The notes beneath the pieces are model-generated. The model had not been told where the DNA came from. It saw nothing but the letters and a program-made list of their open reading frames with translations, and made no database searches. Positions 18,107-26,414 of a stretch of 64,000 nucleotides of DNA are shown in pieces. A program made the position numbers and the translations under genes. Every line of letters starts with the position of its first letter. The stretch's first letter is position 1. Source of the DNA: Methanocaldococcus vulcanius M7 (GTDB lineage Archaea; AGJL01; Methanococci; Methanococcales; Methanocaldococcaceae); NCBI RefSeq assembly GCF_000024625.1, contig NC_013407.1, positions 124,001 to 188,000 on the forward strand. The letters are read 5' to 3'.

Positions 18107-19129
18107 TTATATTATCGAGAGTTTCATTAGAATTAAAACTACTAAATACCCAAACACCACAAACGGAACAAACGGATATGTCTTTATAACATTTAGTTTG
18201 TCGGGAATTTTTCCTTCCATATAGAGTTTTTTTATTTTTTCAATATCCTCATTTGAAAGTCCCTCTCCATCAGTTAATATTATTTCTCTATTTTCACTTC
18301 CTTTGATTTCATGTTCCAATAGAAATTTTATTCTTTTCATTATATTTAAGTTTTTTACCTCAACATTATTTCCATCAATTATTATAATGTCTCTAAGAAT
18401 ATCTCCTTCTTTTAATTGCTCAATATGCTTTTTATCTGATATTTCTACACCTGTTAAGGCATAAATAACTATTGAAATTAGGATAATTTCTCCAAGATAA
18501 ACCAGGGATGTTATTAAAAGGTTATACTTGATAAAATAATTTTTATCAAAAATATAAAATAAAATCAGGTAAATTGGAAATAAATAACCCAGCTTTTTTG
18601 TGTATTCTTTATATTTTGGGAGTTTTCTTGATAAGAACACTGAAATAACGATATATGCCCAAATAATAAGAGAAGCATAAGGAATTTCGTAGATATTTAT
18701 AAAATAATACAATATACCAAGTATCATAGTTAGATAACAGGCAGAAGGGATAATATCTTTCCAATATCTCACTAAAATTTTATACATAGGAAAAACCGCA
18801 GCAATAAACATACTGATGGCTATTAAATAAAGTATATACTTTGGAACATAAAATATAAATGAATCGGGATATGCAAAAATTGGAGCTAAGGCAGTAAATA
18901 ATTTAACATCTCCTCCTCCCATTCCAATGCTCAAAATAAGACACAGTATAAAAGTTGTGAAAAACGCAATAACTGCATTGATACCAAAGTAATGGTATCC
19001 AACGATCAAATTCAACACTGCCATGATTATAACATACTTATGAGGAATAATTCTCTCCTTTATATCAGTTATTGATGCTAAAATAAGTAAAATGAAGTTA
19101 ATGATATAAACTGCATCCAATAAATCCAC
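18107..19129 (-). CDS. eppA: Prepilin peptidase EppA (A24 aspartic protease)
   Basis: This multi-spanning membrane protease has Asp22 in TDIKER and Asp74 in GMGGGDVKLF, the catalytic pair and GXGD motif of type IV prepilin/preflagellin peptidases. It has about six to eight membrane segments and a soluble loop at about 225-310. The length of 340 residues fits EppA, which in methanococci processes class III signal peptides rather than flagellins. It starts with GTG after GGTGAAATT. Its substrates are probably the two adjacent Q-S-E proteins. The 119-residue Cys-rich gene upstream ends 4 bases before it. Confidence 0.9.
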   Translation of the reverse strand: MDLLDAVYIINFILLILASITDIKERIIPHKYVIIMAVLNLIVGYHYFGINAVIAFFTTFILCLILSIGMGGGDVKLFTALAPIFAYPDSFIFYVPKYILYLIAISMFIAAVFPMYKILVRYWKDIIPSACYLTMILGILYYFINIYEIPYASLIIWAYIVISVFLSRKLPKYKEYTKKLGYLFPIYLILFYIFDKNYFIKYNLLITSLVYLGEIILISIVIYALTGVEISDKKHIEQLKEGDILRDIIIIDGNNVEVKNLNIMKRIKFLLEHEIKGSENREIILTDGEGLSNEDIEKIKKLYMEGKIPDKLNVIKTYPFVPFVVFGYLVVLILMKLSII

Positions 19130-19133
19130 AATT

Positions 19134-19493
19134 TCACCTATTTGGGTACTTGGCTTTAATTTTATCTTTTATTTTTAACATCAACTCTCTATCATCCAAT
19201 AATTGTAATCCCTCATCTATACTGTTATTTTTTGTTAAAGACAGGATCTCTTTTAATATTTCTGTCGCAACTTCTTCTCTATGAACCCAATGGCATTTAA
19301 CACAACTCCAAATTTTTGTTCCATCTCTTCTCTTTATATACTCCCCTAACTCCTCATCTTCGCATGGATAGAAAGGGCAAAAACACCACAAACAAACTTG
19401 TCCATCAAAATGGCAGGGATAGTATTCACAGTTTCTATTAGCTCCACACAACTCTAAGACCTTTTTTAAATGACTTTTAGCAAGCTCGATCAT
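19134..19493 (-). CDS. Small cysteine-rich zinc-binding-like protein
   Basis: The 119-residue protein packs about ten Cys into its first 70 residues: CGANRNCEYYPCHF, CLWCFCPFYPC, then CVKCHWVH. This is the archaeal cysteine-rich small domain family, predicted to bind metal. The second half is helical. GGTGTTATAA precedes the ATG. It is first in the operon leading into eppA, but the family also occurs with cobalamin or metal genes, so linkage to secretion may be incidental. Function unknown. Confidence 0.72.
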   Translation of the reverse strand: MIELAKSHLKKVLELCGANRNCEYYPCHFDGQVCLWCFCPFYPCEDEELGEYIKRRDGTKIWSCVKCHWVHREEVATEILKEILSLTKNNSIDEGLQLLDDRELMLKIKDKIKAKYPNR

Positions 19494-19890
19494 TTATAAC
19501 ACCTTTTTTTAAACTAACTAAAAAATTACTATTCTCAACGCCATATTTAAAACTTTATTTAAAACTTCACGAACTCGCAATATGGGGGTTTTATAGAAAT
19601 AGAAATGGTAAGAGCAACATCTAATTGTTTATTTCTTCTTTTTTCTTTTTTGCTTTATTTATTCTGTTTATGATGTTAATCTTATCTCATTAATCTATCT
19701 CATTATTATGACATTATATATTGATCATTTATATGTTTATATATTTCTCAATTTTTATATTAAAATTATAGGTTATATATTGATTTTATAAATATATAAA
19801 TTATATATAAACTATGTTCAATATCATTCTTAACGATTAAAGCAATAAAAATTGATGATCAAAACAAACAAAAACGTCAAGGGGGATTTT
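19494..19890. promoter_or_regulatory. AT-rich divergent promoter region
   Basis: No gene is seen. From about 19670 to 19830 the DNA is almost pure A and T, with several overlapping TATA-like runs. The one at 19801-19810 best fits the HD-domain gene at 19891. The opposite side must hold the promoter of the Cys-rich/eppA/pilin operon, but I cannot single one out. Confidence 0.35.
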
Positions 19891-20583
19891 ATGGAAAGAT
19901 TAATAAAATTAGCGGAGCAAATAAAAGATGAAAAACTGAGAAAAAAGGTTATTGAGTTTTTGAAAAATCCAAAAGCAACACATCCGGAAGTTGTAGATAC
20001 TGGGATAAGTGTTGAAGAATCCCCAGCAAGCATAAATTGGCACCATAGATATAAGGGAGGGTTGATAGAGCACACTCTATCTGTGGCAAAACTTGCATTA
20101 AAAATGGCGGATGTTTTTGAGGATGTTTATGGGGTTAAGATAAATAGGGACTATTTACTTGCAGGGGCACTTTTACACGACATAATGAAACCCTATAACT
20201 ATGTAAAGAATGAGGATGGAAGTTTTGATCATTATGATATGTTTAACTTAGATCACTTAACTTTGGCAGTTGCTGAACTCTATAAAAGAGATTTTCCAAT
20301 GGAGGTAATTAAAATCATTGCTTCTCATCATGGGGATCACTCCCCAACAAGGCCTAATTCGATAGAGGCGTATATAGTTCACTATGCAGATGAAGCAGAT
20401 TCAAAAATTAATGATGTTGCAGTTAGAGTTTGTCAGGCAAGAAGTAGAGACCTTGGAATCTCTGAGCAGGATATTTATAAAGCAATTAATCCATTGAGGG
20501 TTTATGAGATAAGGAGTAAGGAAGGAAAATTAAAAACAATAGAATTTTTAAGAGCCATTTTGAGTTCTATTGAAGAGGACTAA
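19891..20583 (+). CDS. HD-domain phosphohydrolase family protein
   Basis: The 230-residue protein has HRYKGGLIEHTLSV (first metal ligand), LAGALLHDIMKPYNY (the HD pair), LDHLTLAV and SHHGDHSPT. This is a complete HD-domain metal site, as in nucleotide phosphohydrolases and phosphodiesterases. The substrate is unknown. The ATG at 19891 is preceded by GGGGGAT; a frame opening at 19852 has no such site. It stands alone between an AT-rich promoter region and the tRNA pair. Confidence 0.82.
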   Translation: MERLIKLAEQIKDEKLRKKVIEFLKNPKATHPEVVDTGISVEESPASINWHHRYKGGLIEHTLSVAKLALKMADVFEDVYGVKINRDYLLAGALLHDIMKPYNYVKNEDGSFDHYDMFNLDHLTLAVAELYKRDFPMEVIKIIASHHGDHSPTRPNSIEAYIVHYADEADSKINDVAVRVCQARSRDLGISEQDIYKAINPLRVYEIRSKEGKLKTIEFLRAILSSIEED

Positions 20584-20717
20584 GTTCTATTTTTTATTTT
20601 CTATCATTTTTTATTATTTCTTTAATTTTTAATACTTTTTATTTAGTTTTATTTTAAACAATTATATGTATTTATATATTTAATATAACCAATTAATAGA
20701 TCTAATATAAAAAATGA

Positions 20718-20790
20718 TAGCCCGGCGCGGATTCGAACCGCGGTCCCGGGGTCCAAAGCCCCGGATGATAGGCCACTACACCACCGGGCT
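20718..20790 (-). tRNA. tRNA-Gln (anticodon TTG)
   Basis: On the minus strand, the 7-base acceptor AGCCCGG pairs with CCGGGCT, followed by discriminator A. The anticodon arm is CGGGG-CTTTGGA-CCCCG, giving TTG. The T arm has the standard GTTCGAATC loop. The 73-base gene has no encoded CCA and no intron. Confidence 0.95.
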
Positions 20791-20820
20791 ACAAGCAATT
20801 TAGTAAATATCATAAAGGGG

Positions 20821-20854
20821 TATATATACTTTTCGGCGTAATATTTATATATAA
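20821..20854. promoter_or_regulatory. Divergent tRNA promoters
   Basis: Two TATA boxes stand back to back. On the minus strand, CCGAAAAGTATATATA (20836 down to 20821) lies about 35 bases before tRNA-Gln. On the plus strand, AATATTTATATATAAG (about 20840-20855) lies about 35 bases before tRNA-Thr. Both have the spacing seen for archaeal tRNA genes. Confidence 0.7.
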
Positions 20855-20882
20855 GTGGTAGTAATTTATCTATGCTTATAGT

Positions 20883-20956
20883 GCCTCGGTAGCTCAGCCT
20901 GGCGGAGCGCCTGCTTGGTAAGCAGGAGGTCGCGGGTTCAAACCCCGCCCGAGGCT
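20883..20956 (+). tRNA. tRNA-Thr (anticodon GGT)
   Basis: Acceptor GCCTCGG pairs with CCGAGGC and the discriminator is T. The anticodon arm CCTGC-TTGGTAA-GCAGG gives GGT. The D and T arms are normal (GGTTCAAAC). The 74-base gene lacks encoded CCA and is followed by T-rich runs (from 20957) that probably end transcription. Confidence 0.95.
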
Positions 20957-21119
20957 CTATTTTTTAATATTTTTTAATCTTTTATTTTTTATTTTAAGTT
21001 TTATAAGTTTTAATTGTTTGTGATGGTTTATTAATTTATTATGATACGATTTATTTTTATTAATTTTTCTTAATAATTAATTTTTTATCCCATTTTTTCT
21101 ATTAACCTCTGGTGAAACT

Positions 21120-21770
21120 GTGAAAATTGCTATACTAACAGATGGGGCATATGGAGATCGAGCACATGAAACAATAAAGAAAAAGTTTCCATGTGATATT
21201 ATAAAAGTGAAATACTATGGAGATTTTGATGAAATTGTAATTGACAAGGAAATATTAAACAAATTAAATGACTACGATCTCTTTATAACCTATACATTAA
21301 ATCCAGATCTAACGTATGAGATAGTAAAATCCATTAATCGTAAATCGTTTGTTTTAGTCGGGGCTTGGAAAGGAGAGGGGTTTAAAAAACAACTCGAAAG
21401 TTTTGGAAATGTATTCTGCCCAAATCTTATGTGTGAAATTGATGAAGAGAAATTAGATAAATACGTAAATAAATACCCTCAACTAAAAGAGTTTTTAGAG
21501 TATTTTGGAAGACCAAAGATTAATGTAATTCTTGATAACAATAAAATTATAAGAAAAATTGAAATTTTGAGAGAAGCTCCCTGTGGCTCTACATCAAAGA
21601 CCTTAGAAGAATTTATTGGAAAAAAATTTGATGACAATCTTTTATTAAATATCGGTTTAAGAGTTCAGCATTTTTGTAGAGCAGGAAAGATAAGAATATT
21701 TGTAGAAAAAGAAGGGAAGAAAACAAAAGCAGGAAAGTTGCTTGTTGAAGGTATTACTCCTCTAATCTGA
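21120..21770 (+). CDS. DUF166 family protein (annotated by some as thymidylate synthase-like)
   Basis: The 216-residue protein begins with MKIAILTDGAYGDRAHETI and contains EAPCGSTSKTLEEFIGKK and HFCRAGKIRIF, hallmarks of the archaeal DUF166 family. Members are sometimes labelled putative thymidylate synthase on weak grounds; I would not assign a reaction. The start is GTG with GGTGAAACT upstream. Its stop codon (TGA, 21768-21770) lies inside the 37-base right-end-like repeat described below, so its very end may have been reshaped by that element. Confidence 0.78.
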   Translation: MKIAILTDGAYGDRAHETIKKKFPCDIIKVKYYGDFDEIVIDKEILNKLNDYDLFITYTLNPDLTYEIVKSINRKSFVLVGAWKGEGFKKQLESFGNVFCPNLMCEIDEEKLDKYVNKYPQLKEFLEYFGRPKINVILDNNKIIRKIEILREAPCGSTSKTLEEFIGKKFDDNLLLNIGLRVQHFCRAGKIRIFVEKEGKKTKAGKLLVEGITPLI

Positions 21771-21882
21771 CCTCCTCTCCGCCCTAAAGGGCGGAGGTTC
21801 CCACTGGGAACACCCTCTCATCCTCGTCGCCGAGGGGTCATTGGGCAGATTCAGCTCATTGGGCGGGGTCAGACCGCCTCGA
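21768..21882 (-). ncRNA. Possible promoter-driven GC-rich structured RNA (omega-RNA-like)
   Basis: Downstream of a good minus-strand TATA box, about 110 bases of GC-rich sequence contain a run of hairpins: GGCGG/CCGCC (21862-21878), CCTCG/CGAGG (21822-21835), GTTCCC/GGGAAC (21797-21811) and CTCCGCCC/GGGCGGAG (21777-21796). In an AT-rich hyperthermophile, such islands usually mark structured RNAs. The 3' end matches where TnpB guide RNAs end. Boundaries are predicted only; it has no protein-coding frame of note. Confidence 0.45.
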
Positions 21883-21903
21883 TAAATAATAAGGCAATTT
21901 GAA

Positions 21904-21911
21904 TATATAAA
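21904..21911 (-). promoter_or_regulatory. TATA box inside the IS605-like relic
   Basis: The minus strand reads GATAAGGTTTATATATTC, with a purine-rich BRE followed by TTTATATA. It predicts a start near 21882, at the edge of the GC-rich hairpin array. Confidence 0.5.
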
Positions 21912-22016
21912 CCTTATCTCCGCCCGCCTCCCCTATCTTCGAGCGTAGCGAGGAGAGTAATGAAAACCGTTAGGTTTTCATCTGAATTCCTCTCCACTCT
22001 AAAGAGCGGAGCTTCC

Positions 22017-23063
22017 TTAGCGACAACTAATGGTGAATTTAATATTATGTCCGAATAAGTATAATAAAGCAGATCCGCTAACTTTTCTACTTTTATGATG
22101 ATATTTTTTCCCTCCAATTTGAATTTCGAATTTTCTATCGTCAAATATATCCACTCGATATTCTATCTCCTCAAAATATTTGAATATTGCATCCTTTAGA
22201 GGGTTAAATTTTTTTAATTCATTTAAGTTATTCAACGGCTTAACAATAAATCCCGTATATCCATGTAGGGAATTTATAACCCTCAGTAGTCGAATATCAT
22301 CTTCCATAACCTTTTCATCCAATTCAATTTTATTCTTAGATTTATCAATTATATTATAAATTTTTTCTTTATTTTTTCTCTTTTCGATGATTTTTTTCCA
22401 GTTCTTTTCTTTTTCAAATTGCCTTGTTCCAATATTGTTCTTTTTAAATTCTTTTATTAACCTTCTCCTCCATCCACTACCAATATTATGCAAGTTTAAA
22501 TTTTTTCCAAGAATATAGTCCATTAAAAATCTTCTATCTTCTTTTGAGTAGTTTTCAATGATCTCAAGAATATCTTTATTTTTTGGTTTTATGTATATAT
22601 GATAACCCCTATTTCCGCTAAAAACTATTTTTAAATCATCCTCATTTAAACCAAAATCAGGAATTAAAAATTCTTCAATTAAATAAATTGCCTGATTTTT
22701 TGCCTCTTCTAAACAATACTTGCATATCCAATCATCTTCATGATTACACTTCCCTGTTTTATGAACATCAATATCAAAAGCCAATTCTCTTCTAAATATT
22801 CCCTTATTAGATGCTCCACCAACATTACTCGGATACCTCATATAAGCTAATGATTTGTAGAGATGCATTGGAGCATTTTTTAATATCCAAGATTTATACT
22901 CTCTCTCATTTTTAAAAGATAAATTTCTATTATCAACTTTTTTTAAATAGCCATATCCAAATTCCCTATACTCAATACAATCCGGAATTTCTAAGAGATT
23001 ATTTTTTATTGCAAAGCTGTAATACTCCCTATATAGTTTTTGAACCTCTGCAAATGTGTTCAT
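22017..23063 (-). CDS. priS: DNA primase catalytic small subunit
   Basis: The 348-residue protein has the catalytic triad start FDIDVH (Asp97 and Asp99), a zinc-binding knuckle (Cys106, His108, Cys114, Cys117 in KCNHEDDWICKYC) and the SGNRGYHIYI motif of archaeal/eukaryotic primases. With PriL it makes primers for replication. The length is close to the family norm. The last residues, after about KVSGSALLYLFGHN, and the stop codon lie at or inside the IS605-like sequence, so the extreme tail may be new. No clear Shine-Dalgarno is seen; the start shown is the first ATG of the frame. Confidence 0.93.
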   Translation of the reverse strand: MNTFAEVQKLYREYYSFAIKNNLLEIPDCIEYREFGYGYLKKVDNRNLSFKNEREYKSWILKNAPMHLYKSLAYMRYPSNVGGASNKGIFRRELAFDIDVHKTGKCNHEDDWICKYCLEEAKNQAIYLIEEFLIPDFGLNEDDLKIVFSGNRGYHIYIKPKNKDILEIIENYSKEDRRFLMDYILGKNLNLHNIGSGWRRRLIKEFKKNNIGTRQFEKEKNWKKIIEKRKNKEKIYNIIDKSKNKIELDEKVMEDDIRLLRVINSLHGYTGFIVKPLNNLNELKKFNPLKDAIFKYFEEIEYRVDIFDDRKFEIQIGGKKYHHKSRKVSGSALLYLFGHNIKFTISCR

Positions 23064-23096
23064 TTATCTTCACCAGAGATTAACTAATTATTGTTT

Positions 23097-23288
23097 CTAT
23101 TGCTTTTTCTTTGATTTTAACATACTATTTACTTTTGATTGGATTATTTTTTCAGTAGTTGGAGATACCTCAACTCCCTCAGCACCTAAGAATTCACGTA
23201 TATCTACTAATCTAACTTTGTCAAATCCATATTCTAATGCTTTTTTATAGCACAATTTCACATAGTTTGGAATGTTTTCTTTTTCCAT
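23097..23288 (-). CDS. Small hypothetical protein upstream of priS
   Basis: A 63-residue frame (MEKENIPNYVKLCYKKAL..., ending MLKSKKKQ) lies 33 bases upstream of priS on the same strand. Composition looks protein-like (mixed helix, LVDIREFLGAEGVEV), but there is no clear ribosome binding site and I do not recognise a family. It could be a true small gene or part of the decayed gene upstream. The region between them still reads as coding-like helix in another frame. Confidence 0.4.
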   Translation of the reverse strand: MEKENIPNYVKLCYKKALEYGFDKVRLVDIREFLGAEGVEVSPTTEKIIQSKVNSMLKSKKKQ

Positions 23289-23337
23289 TCTATTTTCTTC
23301 TGTTTAACCTTTTCTCTTTCTTCATTAACTTTAATTT

Positions 23338-23779
23338 CTAAAAGTATTTCAGATTTTTTATTTTACTTTTTAGATCACTTGGTAATAGTTCCTTTTGATT
23401 CCCAGAATAAGTCAATTACTCGATAAAAGCCAATAATTTTATCTGGACTTTTAAATTCATTAATGAGATATCCGTAGAGATCATTACATATTTCTTCTAC
23501 TGATTTTGATTTCAATTCTTTTAGTATTTCTTCTTGATTAGCCGTATTATCTGATACTTTAACAACCTGGTTTAAATCTTCTTCATTTTTAGTAATTCCA
23601 GTTTTTTCATATAAACCTTTCAAAAACAATAATTGGATAAAACATTTATTGAGTCAATACAATCCACTAATTTACAAGTTTTTATTAGATTTCCATTTTC
23701 ATCCTCATACTCCTCCCACATTACGCATTCTTTTTTTACAGTTTCCTTTTATTAATGGACAATAAGGTATAATTTTCAC
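23338..23779 (-). pseudogene. Decayed Cys-rich small gene with several frameshifts
   Basis: Starting at a GTG at 23779, the frame reads VKIIPYCPLIKGNCKK, then shifts at a run of seven A (plus strand T7 at about 23731-23737). One frame over it continues ECVMWEEYEDENGNLIKTC, matching the YCP..GNC..ECVMW metal-type pattern of small methanogen proteins. Near 23630 it shifts again into LFLKGLYEKTGITKN and on to DLFWESKGTITK (stop at 23375). A third shift would add a short basic tail ending near 23338. Three lesions suggest true decay rather than one reading error. The intact protein would be about 145 residues. Confidence 0.55.
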
Positions 23780-23888
23780 GAGGTCAATGTTCTTTATAAA
23801 TTTATAAGATATAATATCAAAAGGGTTTATGATTATTTAATTTTTGGAATGGTAGTAAAAATTTTTAAAATAAAAATTGGGTGATACT

Positions 23889-24875
23889 TTGATTTTAGGA
23901 ATAGATATTGGAGGGGCAAATACAAAAATAACAGAAATTGAAGGAGATAACTATAAAACCCATCATATTTATTTTCCAATGTGGAAGAAAAAAGATGAAT
24001 TAGAGAAATTACTAAAAAATTACAGTGATAATGTTGATTATGTTGCCTTAGTTATGACCGCAGAATTAGCTGATTGCTACAAAACAAAGAAAGAGGGAGT
24101 TGAAGATATAATAAATAAAGTTGAAAATGCTTTTAATTGTCCAATATATATATTTGATGTTAATGGAAACTTTTTAACCCCAGAACAAGCTAAAAAAAAT
24201 TATTTAGACGTTTCAGCATCAAATTGGAATGCAACTGCTAAATTTGTTTCAGAATTTATAAAAGATAGTTGTATTTTGGTTGATATGGGATCTACTACCA
24301 CAGACATAATTCCAATAAAAGATAAAAACATTTTGGCTGAAAAAACGGACTTGGATAGGTTGATGAGCAATCAGTTGATCTACGTTGGGACTTTAAGAAC
24401 TCCTGTGAGTTTCTTAACTAATAAAATAGAGTTTAGAGGAAAATTAACTAATTTATCTTCGGAATATTTTGCCATTACCGCAGATATGGCTGTAATATTG
24501 AATAAAATTACAGAAAAGGATTACACTTGTGATACGCCAGATGGATCAGGAAAGGACTATGAAAGTTGTTTAACAAGGTTAGCAAGGGTTTTATGTGCCG
24601 ATAGAGAATTGATTAACGATGATGAGATAGTAGATATTGCAAATAAATTATATAATAAGCTTTTAGAGTTAATCAGAGAAAATATTAATAATGTTGCAAA
24701 AAAATACAACTTAAAAGACGTTGTTATAACCGGTTTAGGAGAGAGTATTTTAAAAGATGCTTTAAATGATCATTATAACCTAATATCTATAAAAGAGATT
24801 TATGGTAAGGATGTTTCACTATCAACCCCAAGTTTTGCAGTGGCTAAACTACTACAAAAACAACTAAAATACTAA
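23889..24875 (+). CDS. mfnF: Methanofuran biosynthesis protein MfnF
   Basis: The 328-residue protein of the hydantoinase/kinase-like actin fold begins MILGIDIGGANTKITEI and has LVDMGSTTTDIIPI as its phosphate-binding motif. It matches MfnF, which joins the aminomethylfuran phosphate and gamma-glutamyltyramine parts of methanofuran, the first C1 carrier of methanogenesis. The start is TTG at 23889, with GGTGA 4 bases upstream; the longer frame from 23877 begins inside or before that site. It lies 60 bases from the convergent end of mmp10. Confidence 0.85.
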   Translation: MILGIDIGGANTKITEIEGDNYKTHHIYFPMWKKKDELEKLLKNYSDNVDYVALVMTAELADCYKTKKEGVEDIINKVENAFNCPIYIFDVNGNFLTPEQAKKNYLDVSASNWNATAKFVSEFIKDSCILVDMGSTTTDIIPIKDKNILAEKTDLDRLMSNQLIYVGTLRTPVSFLTNKIEFRGKLTNLSSEYFAITADMAVILNKITEKDYTCDTPDGSGKDYESCLTRLARVLCADRELINDDEIVDIANKLYNKLLELIRENINNVAKKYNLKDVVITGLGESILKDALNDHYNLISIKEIYGKDVSLSTPSFAVAKLLQKQLKY

Positions 24876-24934
24876 AATAACTTTAATCATATTAAGTTTA
24901 TTTGTTAATAGTTTATTTGATATTTATTTTATGA

Positions 24935-26182
24935 TTATCTCTTCTTCATTCCAAAAAAGTTGATCATCCCTATCAGTTCTTCAAATGCCTCAATTTCAAA
25001 TTTTAACGCTTCTTCTTTTGTATACACTCCACTAACCTCCCCATCTAAGGTTAACTGCTCAACTCCTCGAACAACCATCCGCTCTACCCCATCCCTCCTT
25101 AGAAGTTCTTCTGCAACCAAATCATGAACAAACGCTTTCGGAGGAATAAAAACTGTTTCTTTAACATCCTTTAAGTTCAATCTCTCCAAGTCCTTTGCGG
25201 TAATTAAGTCCGCAATATCTTTATTTACTTTAACAACATTTACAGATGTCTCATCAAAGATCTTTTTTAAAAATGGATAAGCAATATTTCCTGTTATTAT
25301 CGTTGCTTCTCCTTCAATCTTATTTTTTAATCGTTCTAAAGTAGATCTGTTTTCCTCCTTGGCCAATGCAAATGGTGTTCCAGTGATTGGATCATGTAAA
25401 GGAGTTCCACTAACACGAATTTCTTTACCAAACTCTTTATACATTTTATCTACAATTTTTTTAAACTCATCTATTGAGTGAGGGTTAATTCCTTCAATTA
25501 TTGGAGCATTTTCTAATATTAAACCCTGCTCTTCTTTGTTAGCAAATCTCATTAATATAACTGCCTTAGCTCCCCAATCAACTAAATCAGAGATTGTTTT
25601 TTTTAATTCATCTCCATCATTAACTCCAGGAATAACGATTATTGCACAGTGAACTTCGCAATTTTCACAAAAATATTTTAAACACTTTAAAGCTGTTTCA
25701 GCATTCTTGTCGTTCATCCATTCTTTTCTAATCTTCGGATCTGTTGAGAAGACGGAAAATGTTACTTCATCAACTCCAAACTCGACTAAACTTTTAGCCA
25801 GATCTAAATTATCAAAACCCTTTCCAGAAGTGTATCCTAAATGAATACGCAATCCAAAATTACTTATTGCCCTACAAAGCTCTCTTAATTGAGGATAACA
25901 GCTAACATCTCCGCCTGCTGTTAAATTAACCTTTTTATACCTTTTAAACATTAAACCACTCTGTAATTCCATCAATGCGAAAGGTAATGGAACAAAGTCC
26001 CCGTTCATCTCTCTAACTGAATATGTGCAGTAATCACATCCAATCGTAAATTGGCAGTATCTACACCCCAACGGTTTTGGGTTTTTTTTATCAACCTTTC
26101 TAAAATAGCAAAATTTACAAAATCCATTACAATTAATTCCTGGCTCTCCTTTAAGATCTACTAATAAACTAACATCCTCCAT
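24935..26182 (-). CDS. mmp10: Mmp10, radical SAM methylase of McrA arginine
   Basis: This 415-residue radical SAM protein has the CXXXCXXC motif in [10 protein letters not shown], a second Cys-rich group ([13 protein letters not shown]) and the SAM motif [10 protein letters not shown]. The family (methanogenesis marker 10) uses a cobalamin cofactor to C-methylate an active-site arginine of McrA. It is divergent from mcrB, and the expected target, Arg274 of McrA, is encoded 3.5 kb away. It ends just beyond mfnF. The shared 230-base region with mcrB probably holds both promoters. Confidence 0.9.
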   Translation of the reverse strand: MEDVSLLVDLKGEPGINCNGFCKFCYFRKVDKKNPKPLGCRYCQFTIGCDYCTYSVREMNGDFVPLPFALMELQSGLMFKRYKKVNLTAGGDVSCYPQLRELCRAISNFGLRIHLGYTSGKGFDNLDLAKSLVEFGVDEVTFSVFSTDPKIRKEWMNDKNAETALKCLKYFCENCEVHCAIIVIPGVNDGDELKKTISDLVDWGAKAVILMRFANKEEQGLILENAPIIEGINPHSIDEFKKIVDKMYKEFGKEIRVSGTPLHDPITGTPFALAKEENRSTLERLKNKIEGEATIITGNIAYPFLKKIFDETSVNVVKVNKDIADLITAKDLERLNLKDVKETVFIPPKAFVHDLVAEELLRRDGVERMVVRGVEQLTLDGEVSGVYTKEEALKFEIEAFEELIGMINFFGMKKR

Positions 26183-26230
26183 ACTTTCACACTATAACTA
26201 CAATTTTTATTAAAAAATTTCAAAAAGAAA

Positions 26231-26372
26231 CTTTTATATAGAGACCGTTTCACCACAAATATATTAGGGAGATCTGCTCCTCCACATTTAAAACTTTGTT
26301 TGTGAATTTCAAATCCAAGTAGTATATATGTTTTACGATTTTGTTCAAATGAAAAAGTGGATATATATAAAG
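26231..26372 (+). promoter_or_regulatory. Candidate mcr operon promoters
   Basis: Two TATA elements precede mcrB: CTTTTATATAG at about 26231-26241 (leader near 150 bases) and AGTGGATATATATAAAG at about 26356-26372 (leader near 20 bases). Both have purine-rich BRE-like bases. I cannot tell which dominates. The first also lies close to the start of divergent mmp10. Confidence 0.45.
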
Positions 26373-26414
26373 TGCGAATATTCTATAACGAACCAATATG
26401 TGGGAGTGATTCCT

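Larger units (their letters stand above)
21765..22035 (-). mobile_element. Relic of IS200/IS605-type (TnpB) right ends, two copies
   Basis: This stretch is much richer in G and C than its surroundings. A 37-base unit occurs twice in the same orientation, at 21765-21801 and 21980-22016, with six differences. On the minus strand each copy reads GGAA.CTCCGC.CTTTAG, closes a hairpin with a TTTA loop, and continues GGAGAGGA..TCAGAT. This layout, ending in GGTCA, is typical of right ends of tnpB-carrying IS605-group elements. Upstream of the second copy the minus-strand frame reads VVAKEAP, like the C-terminus of many TnpB proteins. No tnpA, and no tnpB beyond that fragment, remains. The identification is by memory of the family. 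Confidence 0.6.

Noticed and set aside
21777-21811. Hairpins after the DUF166 gene as a Rho-independent terminator
   Set aside because: The stems are not followed by a T run on either strand, archaea do not normally use hairpin terminators, and the same unit recurs 215 bases away.
21914-22144. 76-residue minus-strand frame across the priS end and the GC-rich island as a gene
   Set aside because: Most of it overlaps priS in another frame; only the VVAKEAP piece is meaningful, as a TnpB-like remnant.
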